This document shows positions 23,301 through 35,300 of a stretch of DNA of 64,000 bases, piece by piece (positions within the stretch are counted from its first letter, which is position 1; each line of letters starts with the position of its first letter). The notes under the pieces were generated by a model. That model was not told the origin of the DNA. It did no database searches and saw only the letters and a list, made by a program, of their open reading frames with translations. The position numbers were made by a program, and so were the translations under genes. The DNA is from Holothuria scabra (taxonomy: Eukaryota; Echinodermata; Holothuroidea; Aspidochirotida; Holothuriidae), in NCBI GenBank assembly GCA_037179385.1, contig CM074187.1:12277450-12341449 (forward strand). The letters are read 5' to 3'.

Positions 23301-26300
23301 TTAATGTTTTATGTGTCAAGGAACTAAGCGAGATAAAGAGGAATTAATTGATAAATTTCTTCTTCTTTCTGTTGTGATCTTGAACGGTTGAAAGAAAGTA
23401 GACATCCTATCACCATTAGTCATGTTTAAATGCCTAACTCATGAGAATATGTGAGTGTAAAATATCTCTTTTATAAAGCACTGGACTGGATTAAGGAAGG
23501 GTATCGATAGTCTGCAATATGACTTTGCAGATGGTGCTGTGAATTAAACAAACCCTCATCAGTATTCTAAGTACAATGCTATTGGTTCATTTCATGACAT
23601 TGTCTCTACCATTACACTCTCCAGGGTCTTTTGAAGTACTAGTAGTCCGAAAATTACTTCTCTTTCCTTATTTTTGATAAACTTTTGAAAAAGAAATGTG
23701 AGAAAAATGTTTCACCTAAATGTGAGAGTTTCTTTTCAATTTCACTGAGAGGTTTAGTTGAGTGGTATATTCCTGTGTGTATTCCTATGTGTCTAATAAC
23801 AAACCTTCCGTTATGCTTGGTGCTCAGCATAAGCAATGGATTAGGGAAAACAAGCCAGTGAGCCGGCTTGACTTAAACCAATCGGTTGGAAACTGGGCTA
23901 AAAAACTCCATCTAACCTTCCTTCTAAGCTGTGTCTCTTAGCAGTAGCTGTTCGTATTTGTAAAATACACCAGATGTCACCTGTACTCTATCATGTATTA
24001 AATGAAGAAAATTTTGTCATTTATAAATCAAGTATGTATTAAGACTGCTGGCTCATTTCTGTGCTGAACTGTCCTTATTTTGATATCACTGCCTTAACTG
24101 CCTTTGGAAAAAACCTTAAATTAAGGGTGCCATCATATCGTCTAAGTTATTTTTCAAAGGGTTGAGAATATCATTGTTGAAAAAAAACTTACAGTTCACC
24201 ATGTAAAAAAACAAATTTGAAAATGATATTTGGTTTAAAAAAAATGAAATATAGTATTGTAATATTAGTCAAGTCCTATTGTTCAACTTTCACAATATAT
24301 GGTACATTTTGGAAAAATGACATTGCTTTACATGATTATTGTATTTCCTATTCCTTATTGGTCAGCTTTGTCTTGTTTTATTGTTTGTTCTAACAGTTTA
24401 TAATAAATCAGAATTCCAAAATATTGACTTGTAGGATATGTTTTCCTTTTAATTAGGTCATTTTTCCTAGTTTTGGTAAATCAGATGCTTTTTTAAAAAT
24501 TTTTTTCTTGATTTGTGGAATCTTCAGCCCCATTGCTATTTCTTGTCTCAAATTTCTGATACAAGACACTGTATTCCCAGCTGGTTGTAGCTACCACACA
24601 TGGGATTTTCCAATTAAAGGCAAAGTTTATGGAAATCTGTTGGTTTCTGGTTACCATGGATAGTTTTTCAAACATTCCAACATATTGGATGCTAATTTAA
24701 GGTTCAGTACAGTCACTTGAGCTTCCAATTTGGATCATATATCTCCAATAATTTGATTTGGATACCCTCAGAGTTTAAAGTCATCCATGGGCCGGTCATT
24801 ATTGAGATGGAATCGTAGAAAGGTCCCATGAAAATTTGATGGTCTCTTTTAGATCATATCAAGTAGCCAGTAGAGCTTTACTCCATGTTATTTTGTATTC
24901 AAGTCTCTGCTTTGCTGTCTATGTGTCTGTCTGTCTGTCTTTCTGACTGTCTGTTAAGTCTGTTTTTACAGATATCTTGGAAGTTACATAATTTAGGTAT
25001 TTGAAGAAAAGAATTTGGATGGGAGCAGTAGCGTGTCTAAAGGGGGGGGGGGGGGCAGGGAAACACAGGCCCACCACCTCCAAAGTCAGTTGGGGGAAAA
25101 TCACTCAGTCAGGGGATTTGCAAGGTATGTGGAAGAGGAAAAGTTTGAAGAGACACACTGAGCATTCAAACCATAACCACACACCAGCCCCCATGGGGGC
25201 ATTAAAATGGTTCTCAAACCATAAAATAAAAATAAAGGGGGTCCTTAAAAATTCGGTTAGCATAAGTAAGCCAACGTGAGTTGGTTGCCAAGAATTGACG
25301 TGCAGAAGAGCAAAATATGAATTAAAAGAGGGTAGTCTACAGAAATTCTCAATTAGCACAGCTCATTGAATATGCAATGCCGAGTAGAATAACTTATATT
25401 ACACAGCATGTACTGTACTGACAGTCACTGGTGTCAGTGGGGGTGCATGTTTCTCCTGGAAACCATTGTGTCCCCTGTGTGCCCCCAACTGAGATTTGGG
25501 GTTTTCAAAAAATGATAAATCTTCTGTAGTCTTAGTGTGTCTACCAGATTTCTTAAGATTTGATTCTTATCTTGACAAGAAAAGGCAGGGATTTTCATGT
25601 TCTTCTGTCTCCCCAAAATACCTTAAAATGTCATTCCCAACTGTCTGAGGGGTTGTGTTAATATTTTCTGTACACTTCGTCTGTGCCAATCAAAGGTGGT
25701 GTGCAGCTCAGATAACCTTCCAGGCAGGATTATATCTTTCCTTGAGATAGTCACATTTGACTGGGCACCAACTGCTTCCCTTATCCCTTTCTAATTCAGC
25801 TTGTTGTTCTTCAAAATGTCAGCTGGATCTGCTCTTAGTAGCTCTCTAGTTTCACAAGATTTAGTGGTCTAAAATCTTACTTAAAGTTGCCTTGGAAGTA
25901 ATTTTTAGACCAGTGTTTAATCCATAGAACTGCCCTTACATAACATTAATTCTTCAGAATGAACACACTGTCCACTTTCTGATTTCAAGTTGTTTCCTTA
26001 ATTAAACATATCCCAAGCTAAATCTTTTACTAGACACCTTAGGTGACTATTGAAGTGAAAACCCCAAGACTGTTACTTTGAGATGGTTGCTTTCTCTTGT
26101 CCTCACAGGGTCAAATGAGGAAGATAAACTAAACATGCACAAAATGCAAATATCAACAAAATGGTGAGCCAATTAATCCTGTTTTACATTACACTGAGCA
26201 CAACCCACACAAATAAGGAATTTCGAGAGAGGAAAGACCAGTAATCCATTTAAAGATGGTAATGATATGACGACCTTAATACTATACAAACACCTTAAAA

Positions 26301-29300
26301 CCCAGAAGCTTCTAGGTGTTTCACAACCCTGGATCCCCACTGAGACTCACATTTAACTGCTAATCACCTTCTTTTTTCTTAATTCATTTCCCCCTCCCCT
26401 CTTTTTGAAATGTCAGACTAGTTGTCTGACTAGTTATTTACCAATGAAATCTTACTTGAAGTTACCCTGTAAGTAATATTTAGACCAGTGTTTGAAGTCA
26501 AAAGAAATCAATCTTGGATGTTAACCATATTTGAAAAAAAAATAAATAAACCTTTAAATTTTTATAGAGTTGACTAACACTGTATAACACATTGATGTTG
26601 GTGTGTCATTAAATTTCATCTGACTAACTAGCTACACTATGGGGCCTTGTTTGTATACTCACCCTGAAGCATAAACTGAGACTGTATCTTGTATCTGGAT
26701 ATGCTTTAGGGCAGAGTCATTCATCTAACTGGCAGTTATGGCCAAGTCACTTGTGTATTTCCTTTGCCCACCTGCCCATATTGGCTGGTTAGCTAAATGA
26801 CTCTCCCCTTAGATAGGTGTGGGTGGCACTTAAGTAAGAAGAATTTGAACTGTTTGTGGTAAAAGGATGAGGTCTTTAAAACAAAATATTGTATACACCT
26901 CCTTAATGTCCTCTTCAATAATATTAGAGTTCCAGTCTTGGCGGAGTCATACCAAAAATGTCATAGTGGAACCTACTGCCATTGTGCTTGGTGCTAAGCA
27001 TAGGCAATGGAGTGCACTTAAGTAAGAAGAATTTGAACTGTTTGTGGTAAAAGGATGAGGTCTTTAAAACAAAATATTGTATACACCTCCTTAATGTCCT
27101 CTTCAATAATATTAGAGTTTCAGTCTTGGCGGAGTCATACCAAAAATGTCATAATGGAACCTACTGCCATTGTGCTTGGTGCTAAGCATAGGCAATGGAG
27201 TAGGGAAAACAAGCCAGTAAGCCACAACTGGAAAAAGGTTGTGGTCGACTCGCCTTGAACCAATAGGTTAGAAACTGGGCCGTAATTAAAGTGCCATCTA
27301 CCTACCTTCAGCGATAATACATTGAACTATTGGTTTGTGTCAGTAACCTTTCTGTGGGCAACGCATGAAAAGATAACAGGAGATGAAGAAGAGTGTGAGA
27401 TGCTAATTATTACAAATTTTGTTCAGGAAGTTGCTATTATGTTGACGTAATTTATTAAATGGTTGACAAGTTGCTAAGGGCAAAAAAAGTTATAATTTAG
27501 AGGCGGCAACATTTTTGACATTTATTTCAAGGGAAAAGATATTGATGTCTGTGAAAGTGTTTTATCTTAAAATATTTTTTTTCTTTTAATTTTCCTTCTT
27601 CTTGCATAATGAAGAGGAGGAAAGCACTGAGATATTTACAGCTCATAGTTTAGATGTTTTTTGTGAATTGCTTAGCTTTGCTTTCTAACAATTTTTTTTT
27701 AAAATGAAAAACTTGAGTCGTTATTTTAGGGTTACATTAAAAAGAACAAGAAGTTATATTTCTGGAGTGAGGGCAGTATAACAGAACAGATTTTTTGGGT
27801 TGAATTTGTTTTGAAGAAATTTCATATGAGTTGTAAAATTAGAAGGCACTAGGGGTCATAGATAATAACAGTTTAAGTGCTGGAGTCATCTTTGTCTCTC
27901 TATTTTTATAGAAGAACAAAGTTGCAGATTGTTTTGTACAGTATTTTATTTCAAAGGAGAAAAAAAGTAAGAGAGAAGATGACATTCCAGTTAGGAAACC
28001 TAGATAGGATTTATGTTGTTCTGATTGTCTTTTTCGCTGCTGAAGGCAGGCATGAAGTGAAGCAACATTTTAGAGACTTGTGACAAATGAGTATTTATTA
28101 TCTTTCTATTTATAGGATGATGACATCACTGAAAGTGCGGAGAAGGAAAAAGAGACAAAACCAGAAAACAATGGTGAGGACGAAAATGTTTGTAGTAATT
28201 AAGGACAGAGGATTTGAAAAAAGACAGTATTGTCGTTAGAAGTAATTTAGAGAAAACCCAGACATAAAATAAGCCATTTCAATTTTTATGACACTCTTAG
28301 CATTTAATGGTTTTAGATATAGTTAGTCTAGTCAGATCATTTTGTTTCTTAATGTTTCTCTGTCTATCTGTCAGCCTGTCTGTCTGTGTGCCATTCATGT
28401 GGTACTAGAGAATTTTTGGTTAGCTTTTAAGATTAACCAAGTATTGTGTACCCCTTGATTACCTGTTGGAAGTACCCAATCAAAGACATAATTTCAAATT
28501 TAAGTCTAGGGGCTTGGTTACTTTGGCCATGATGCCGCAGAATGACTTGGAGAAGATTAGAAACTCCAACTTAGCTTTATGCCAATCCAATTTGACCCAA
28601 ACACGTCACTGGAGATAATCCTATAGCGTGCAACCTTTAGATTAAGAAGATGTTTTAGTTCTTTTGTTTGACACTTACAGTTGACACTTGTTATCTTTTG
28701 CAACTTCATTGGTGTGTACTGCTTTCTTATAAAATGTGTTTAACAATACAACCATTTGATGCAGAGGAAGTTACTGAAAGCCAAGTGGTTAATTTAAGCT
28801 TAAATTTTGTTACTGCTTTTGACCGGCCACTTATTGCTTTACAAGATTAATTGTTCTTGAAGAAATGTGAATGAAATATGCTGAGGTTATTGATTCCTTG
28901 CCATAGGCAGGCAAGGAATCTATGTGATGGTGATGTCGTGTGTGTGTGCGTGTGCGTGTGCATGTATGTGCGTGTTTGTGACAGTTGCTTGTAAACATGG
29001 TATCTCAACGTAGGAATGTCCGACACTTTTCATATTTGGTATGTAGATTTGTCATGTTGAGAGGAAGAACGCTATTGTTTTTGGTAGAGGTCAAAAGTCA
29101 TTTGAGGTCACCATTGGTAAAATTGCGAAAACTTCGAAAATGACTTGTAAACACAATATCTTCAGATAGTAGTGACCGACACTTTTCATACTTAGTATAT
29201 AGATTTGACATGTTGAGTGGAAGGCCCCTATTGTTTTTGGTGGCGGTCAAAGGTCATTTGAGGTCACCAGCGCTAAAATTGCAAAAACTTCGAAAATGAT

Positions 29301-32300
29301 TTGTAAACATGATATCTTAAGGGAAGGAGCGACCACAACTGTCCATTCTTGGTGTATGGATTTGTCAAGTTAAGATAAAGAACCCTATTGTTTTTGGTAC
29401 GGGTCAAAGGTCATTTGAGGTCACCAGCGGTAAAATTGCAAAAAACTTCGAAAATGGGTTGTAAACAATATATTCAGGTAGGAGTTCCCAATACTCTTCA
29501 TATATGGCATATAGATTTGTCATGTTGAGAGAAACAACCCTATTGTTTTTGGGAGAGGTCAAAGATCATTTGAGGTCACCTGCGGTAAAATTGCGAAAAC
29601 GTCTGAGGTGGCTTGTAAACACAATATCTCAAGGTAGGAGTCACTGACACTTCCATATTTGATAAATATAGATTTGTCATGTTGAGAGGAAGAACCCTAT
29701 TGTTTTGGCCAAGTTCAAAGGTCATTTGAAGTCACCAGAGATTTAACTACAAAAGCTTTCAAATGGCTTGTTAACACTTTAAGAACCTTCTTGTTTTATG
29801 ATACAGACCAGAGGTCATGTCAGGTATTCAGAGGTCATGAGAGAATCAAAGAGCCCTTTTAGTGTAGGTCAAAGGTCATCTGGGGTAACTGGGGGTCAGT
29901 GTTGTTGGGATTTGTAGGTTATCAACATGAGAGTAGGTGTTTTGATCTTTGTTAAAAATGAATCCTTGACATTCTGTGCCTAAATTGTAGAGAAAAATAT
30001 ATCAAACCCTGGCAATTTGAAAGAAGGTAAGGTATTTCATGGCAAGGAATCACTAAGCCTTCTGGTTTTAGTTGGTTAGAGCTTTACCACACATTTTCCA
30101 ACCATTTGGTTCAAGTTGTGCCCGCCACAGCCTTTTTTAAGTTGTGGCTCACTGGTTTGTTTTCCCTAGTCCATTGCTTATGCTGAGCACCAATCACAAT
30201 AGCAGAAGGTTCCATTTTTAAGAATTATGTAAAGTAACAGAAGAATTTGCTCAATGTTTAAAGACACAAGACTAGAGAAATGAGAATGGAGTATTAACAA
30301 AGTAATTTGAGGTCAAAAGTGACTGGCGTAGCTTATCAAATTTTTCTCTTCAGTCACAGGTGTAATTTAAGACCAAACTGCAGGATGTCAGTAATTTTTG
30401 TTGACATGCATGCTCTAAAATATGATCACATTAATGGCTTCAATCTCCATTAAACTAAAAATAAAGTGCAACTGGATACAGTGTATGTCATTGATATTAT
30501 ACTCACTATAAATTTCATAGCTCTTTGAAGAAGAAGTCTGTCAATTCCATGAAATGTTTTTTTCCCAGTTTTATTTTTACCACATTTTTTTTTTTAACAT
30601 TGAAAGGGTAATCAGGTAGTATTTTGTGCCTTTTAGGTTATGCAATGCATAACAAATTTCATTTCATTTATCTTTTGTAAGGGTAAAAGTATTCGCCATA
30701 TGTTTTAGCCTTTGTTTGCCTGTGACTAAACTTTTCTCTGTCATGTAAGTGCCTTTTACATGATAAAGGTACATAAAGACTAGCTGGTTTATGGTGTCAT
30801 GAAATGAGTTATGTATGGTTAAGAGTAATTTGAATGTTATTTAAGACTAGTAGTGGATATTTACTTACAGTACTCCATCACTTTAAATGCTTCTTCACCT
30901 AGCTGAAGTGCCCGACACGTGGGAGGACCTATCCATATCAGACATAGAGGAAGGAGGATATTTTGGTGATTATGTACCATCTGAACCTGGTTTGTACTTT
31001 TGCTTTACATCATTTATATATTGGTGGTTAGAAATAAATTCCATTTGTGAAAATGAGAAATGTTTATGAGAATAGTGGATACAGGTTACTGACCTAATGT
31101 GTGAAAAGTTAAAGGGGAATTACACAAAAATTCACCAATCATATGTGATTCTTTCACACATGATAGTTAAGTTTTTGCCTTTGTCTGTATTGAGCTAGAT
31201 CACTAAATGCATCTGCAAATCTGGCCAAAAAGTTTATTAAAATTGTGAACAAACAATATTTTAACTACTTAAGATCGTGGTCCCTTTTTGCAGTGATAAC
31301 AAGTGTGATAAATGGCTGTTCCATTAAAATAGTTATCATGCAATTTCAGTGCATGGTAGTCGGTGGTCAGACTCAACATTATACAAAATCTATAGGACTA
31401 TGACTGACAACTAACATTGAAATTGCACACACAACTGCTTAATGCTAAAATCAGGAGCACATGAAATTCATAGTTTTGGCTTGAATATGACTGGGACTTT
31501 TATCCAATGTTTGGGTCACTTCTAAAACATTAAAATTTGAATACTCTCACACTTTTTCATTTATAGAAATCATGTAAGACTACCAAATTCAGATCCATGC
31601 ATTTAACTTCAATGGTAGCATTCAAATTGCTTTTTTCCCCCAATGTATTTTTAAATATTTGTCAGGCCTAAGCATAATCTTCTTTCTTTTTTTCTCTTTA
31701 TTTCCTTTATTTCATTACTTGTGGTTGTGTCACAGAAACTGTAGTAGGTTTTTTTAACTTTTGGAGCATTTGGTCAATTTTCTTTATTTTTTCATTTTTT
31801 GTCTTCAATTTTTACAGCTATGCACAAAAGTTACGTCAAATATAACACAATTTTTAATCAGTGAGCATGGATTCAGCAAGTAGAAATCTTTGTTTTACAT
31901 TGGACTAAAGTAAAAAGATATAAACATTTACACTTTTGTTTCAATTGAACATTTGCCAGTAGAACTTCATACTTTTTTTTTCTTTTGGCCAAATTTATCG
32001 ATTACCTCTGTGCAGCATGCTCAAGTAATGATTGGATGCAATTATTTTATTTACACTTTGTCATGTATGACCTAACATACCCATCTCTCATGAGGTTTTA
32101 ACTCAAAATTGATATTTCTAGTCAACTTACATCATGCAAAATATTTTGAATAGATTTAACTTGGATAGTTAAGATTCCATCATGCAGTCATTATCATGTA
32201 GTATTTGGGGGAAAGGGTTCAATGGCTTTAACATTTAAATATCAGTTTCTTGTTATTTGCTAAAGTATTCCCCAAAGATGTTCATGGTAATATTAAATTT

Positions 32301-35300
32301 AAGTAGCTAGCAATCTGTACTTGATAGGATTGTCATTATTCTTTTAACATATGGAAAGCTTACCTGTCCCAAAGTGTTGGAAAGAAAAAAAAGCAATCAT
32401 CTCTGGGTACATTTTAAAAGAATGTGTGTTCATGTAGAGTGTTTTCATTGAAGTCACAAGCCCCAGACCTTTCTTGACTACTGGAAAAAATTGTATTGTA
32501 GTATGTATGTAGCTACCTAATGACCAATTAGGCAATGACTTATGATTTATTTTGCCCAGCAGTGGGTGTGGCTAAACAATTTTGATCTCATGTGAATACT
32601 CTATATAATTAGCTTTATGTTTTAGACCAATGTTCATAGTGGATTTTGTAGGCCTGAAAAATATTGGCAACAGTTATGAAGCCCAGGTATATGAACATCC
32701 CTCTGCCATTGTTGCGGAAGTAAAACATACTTTTAATATAAAGCTGACTAAATTTGTTAGCCACAGGGTTAGGTGTGATACCACATTCAATGTGATTTAC
32801 CTTGTGGAATTGAGAAATTTTTAATAAGTAGTAAACCTTCTGTGGCTAAAATGGCCTCTTAACTAAAGCCACTCATAGTTTATATTGGAACACTTGAATG
32901 CCGACATGGCCAGGGGATCCTGTGGGTGGTTTACTTGTAGCAGTCAGTTGCAAAGCCTACTCAAGCATGGCCACAAACTCCACCTCATTTGAATTTTGGT
33001 CAAAACATCGTCCTGAGCAATGGTAATGTTCAATGATTTTAGTCAATGGAAAGTCAAAGGGAGTTTGAACATGGTTGAGATTTTCTTATGCTTCTTTACA
33101 GAACTTGGTTCATCCAACCATGAAATCACAATGGTGTTAGGATATAGGGTGGGGTGAGAATCAAGGAAGCTTGGCTATAGAGGCTTTGCAATTACGTCAC
33201 GGAACCGCCATGCTGGAGGACATTCATGCCGAGTACACGTGGCTTTGTGCGGAACGCACTGCACAGTGTGCACTGTGATATGCACGGTGTGTGCATATTC
33301 AACGAGCAATCGCGTCCCGTATGGTTTACTGCGTAGTTACATGTACTCCAACATGGCCGCCGGAGAGTATTATGACGTCATGTGAAAAGCCTCTATAGGT
33401 CTATAGGGGAGGAGAAAATGGTTTAGAAACTGTAAGTGATATAAAAGTGTGTCATAAATTAAGGCTGGAATTTGGACCCAACCCACAATTTTCCCAAGGT
33501 TTAAAAACATATAATGTAACTGTGAATCAAAAATAAACAAAATGTAAGTGATGTTTTTGTAATCTCAATGATTATTCCATCTTCTCACTTTTGTAGATGT
33601 AATGAGATTGTTTAAACGAAGGGACAAAAGTTTTATCATGGTGCACTAGTAAGTAGCAAGAATGGTGCACTGCCACACCACTGGAGATAAATTCAGTATA
33701 TTTGGGGGTCAAGTCTGAAAGTGCAATATGGCCAAATGTGTAGGGAGGTCGGTACCCAGCTTTGATTTCAAAGGCAGAAGTCTTTAAAATTACCAATTGA
33801 AACCATCTTTGATACATATTTGACCTTTCTCAGAAAATTCAGATGGTGAAAATACCCAGAAAAGTGACAGAGATGAGTTAGGCACCAAAACATCAACAGA
33901 ATACATTACAAGTGAATATTTTCTAGTAGGGAAAAAAGAAAAAGAGACGTTAATGGTTGATGGGAAGAAGCCAAAGCAACTGGAATCTTTTTGGAAAGAA
34001 AAGGTGGGAAAAAATGATGGAGAAGAGGATGCAGATGATAAGAGGGATGAAAACAAGAGCAAGAAGGCTTTGCTAGATGAGGAGGCAGAGGCTCTACATT
34101 TTGTAAAAGATGGAGAGGAGAATGCTGACAGAAAGTGCTCGGAGAATGGAGAAGTATTTGGAGGGGAAAAGTTACCATCATCCAATGATGGTGTTTTAAG
34201 TGATTGTGAAGGACTTCTTGGAGATGGAAAAGGAGAAGAGGTGGGCAATGAAACAAGAAGTGAAAGTCAGAGTGTCCAAGATATACAACAGAAAGTGCAT
34301 GGAAATGATTGTGAGGACAAGTTTGTCACTGGAAGAGATCTTTTGAAAGAGGAGACTGGTGAACATTTAGTAGATGCTAGAGGTGATGGTAGTGTGTACA
34401 TTGTGTTAGATGAGACTTATTTATCACTAGAAGAGATTTGGGATGAGAGCGATGATCCTGACAGTGATGAACTCAACGAGCTTTTTGAAAAGGTTGACTT
34501 GTCAGACAGGGCAACTCATGGCGACTGTGAAAGACCTGGAAGGGACACAGAAATTGAAAAGAGTGAAATTGTGACTGAGGGTGCTTACAAGGCGAGTAAA
34601 GGGGACTTTCAATCACCAAATTTGATATTCAAATCTGGTACCACCAAAGATGCTGAAACATCAAGCATTGTTGAAACGAGGGACAAGATGATGCAAACTA
34701 GAGATGACAATTTGAAGTATAATGTGCAGACTGATGTGAGTGATTTAGGGGTAGGTCGATGTGATGATGAGAAGGAAGTGTCAGGTAGAGATGCTTCATC
34801 TCAAACTTTGGAGTTGATTAACCAATCTGAAGTGAAGAAGATAATGATAGATTGCTGTGTGGAATCATGTGACTTGAAGCCATTGCAGATGACTGTGTCC
34901 ACTTGTACAGAACCTGTATTACAAAAGACTGTGGGTGTCAGCACTGACCCCGCTTTGGAAGAGAAGGTAAGTTACCATTATGTAACCTGTGAGTTATCAT
35001 TCTGTAACCTAAGTTCTGTTTTTTGTTGCTTGGCAATGATCATTTACTATGGCAGAGGTCATGCAATTTTGTCATGGTCATGAAACTTCAAGTGCTGATG
35101 ACTGTAATTCTACTGTGTGGGTGTTGGCATATTACTGCTAAGTAGAAATGCTGTAACATTACAACAGTTTTACTTTTTTCACTATTTACACTGAATGTCT
35201 GAGTACTTCATTATAGAGTATATAGCAAAATTACCCATTAATAATACCCCACTGATTTTGTTTTAAAGTGAAATATGTGGTATGTAGTCGATTCGGTTTG

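Larger units (their letters stand above)
19098..28115 (+). other. Intron 2 (9.0 kb)
   Basis: GTAAGA...TTTATAG, phase 0. It contains AGGTCA array element copy 1, fragments of a 'GTCATGGAAA' repeat (about 21080-21360), SINE-like copies (about 23800-23925 and 26930-27316), a (TGTC)n patch at about 24918-24955, a G run at 25041-25054, and a partial family 1 copy at 25333-25425. No extra exon seen. Confidence 0.8.
28174..30902 (+). other. Intron 3
   Basis: GTGAGG...CACCTAG, phase 1. It contains a TCTGTC-rich patch (28361-28390), AGGTCA array element copy 2, and a reverse SINE-like copy directly after it. Confidence 0.8.

Noticed and set aside
25001..25279. 92-codon open frame with Gly run
   Set aside because: It runs through a G homopolymer and a MITE-like fragment; no family or splice support.
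33790..34256. Two long minus-strand open frames (up to 152 codons) rich in Ser, Pro and Phe
   Set aside because: They are the mirror of the purine-rich coding strand of exon 5; no splice sites, start context or family signal.
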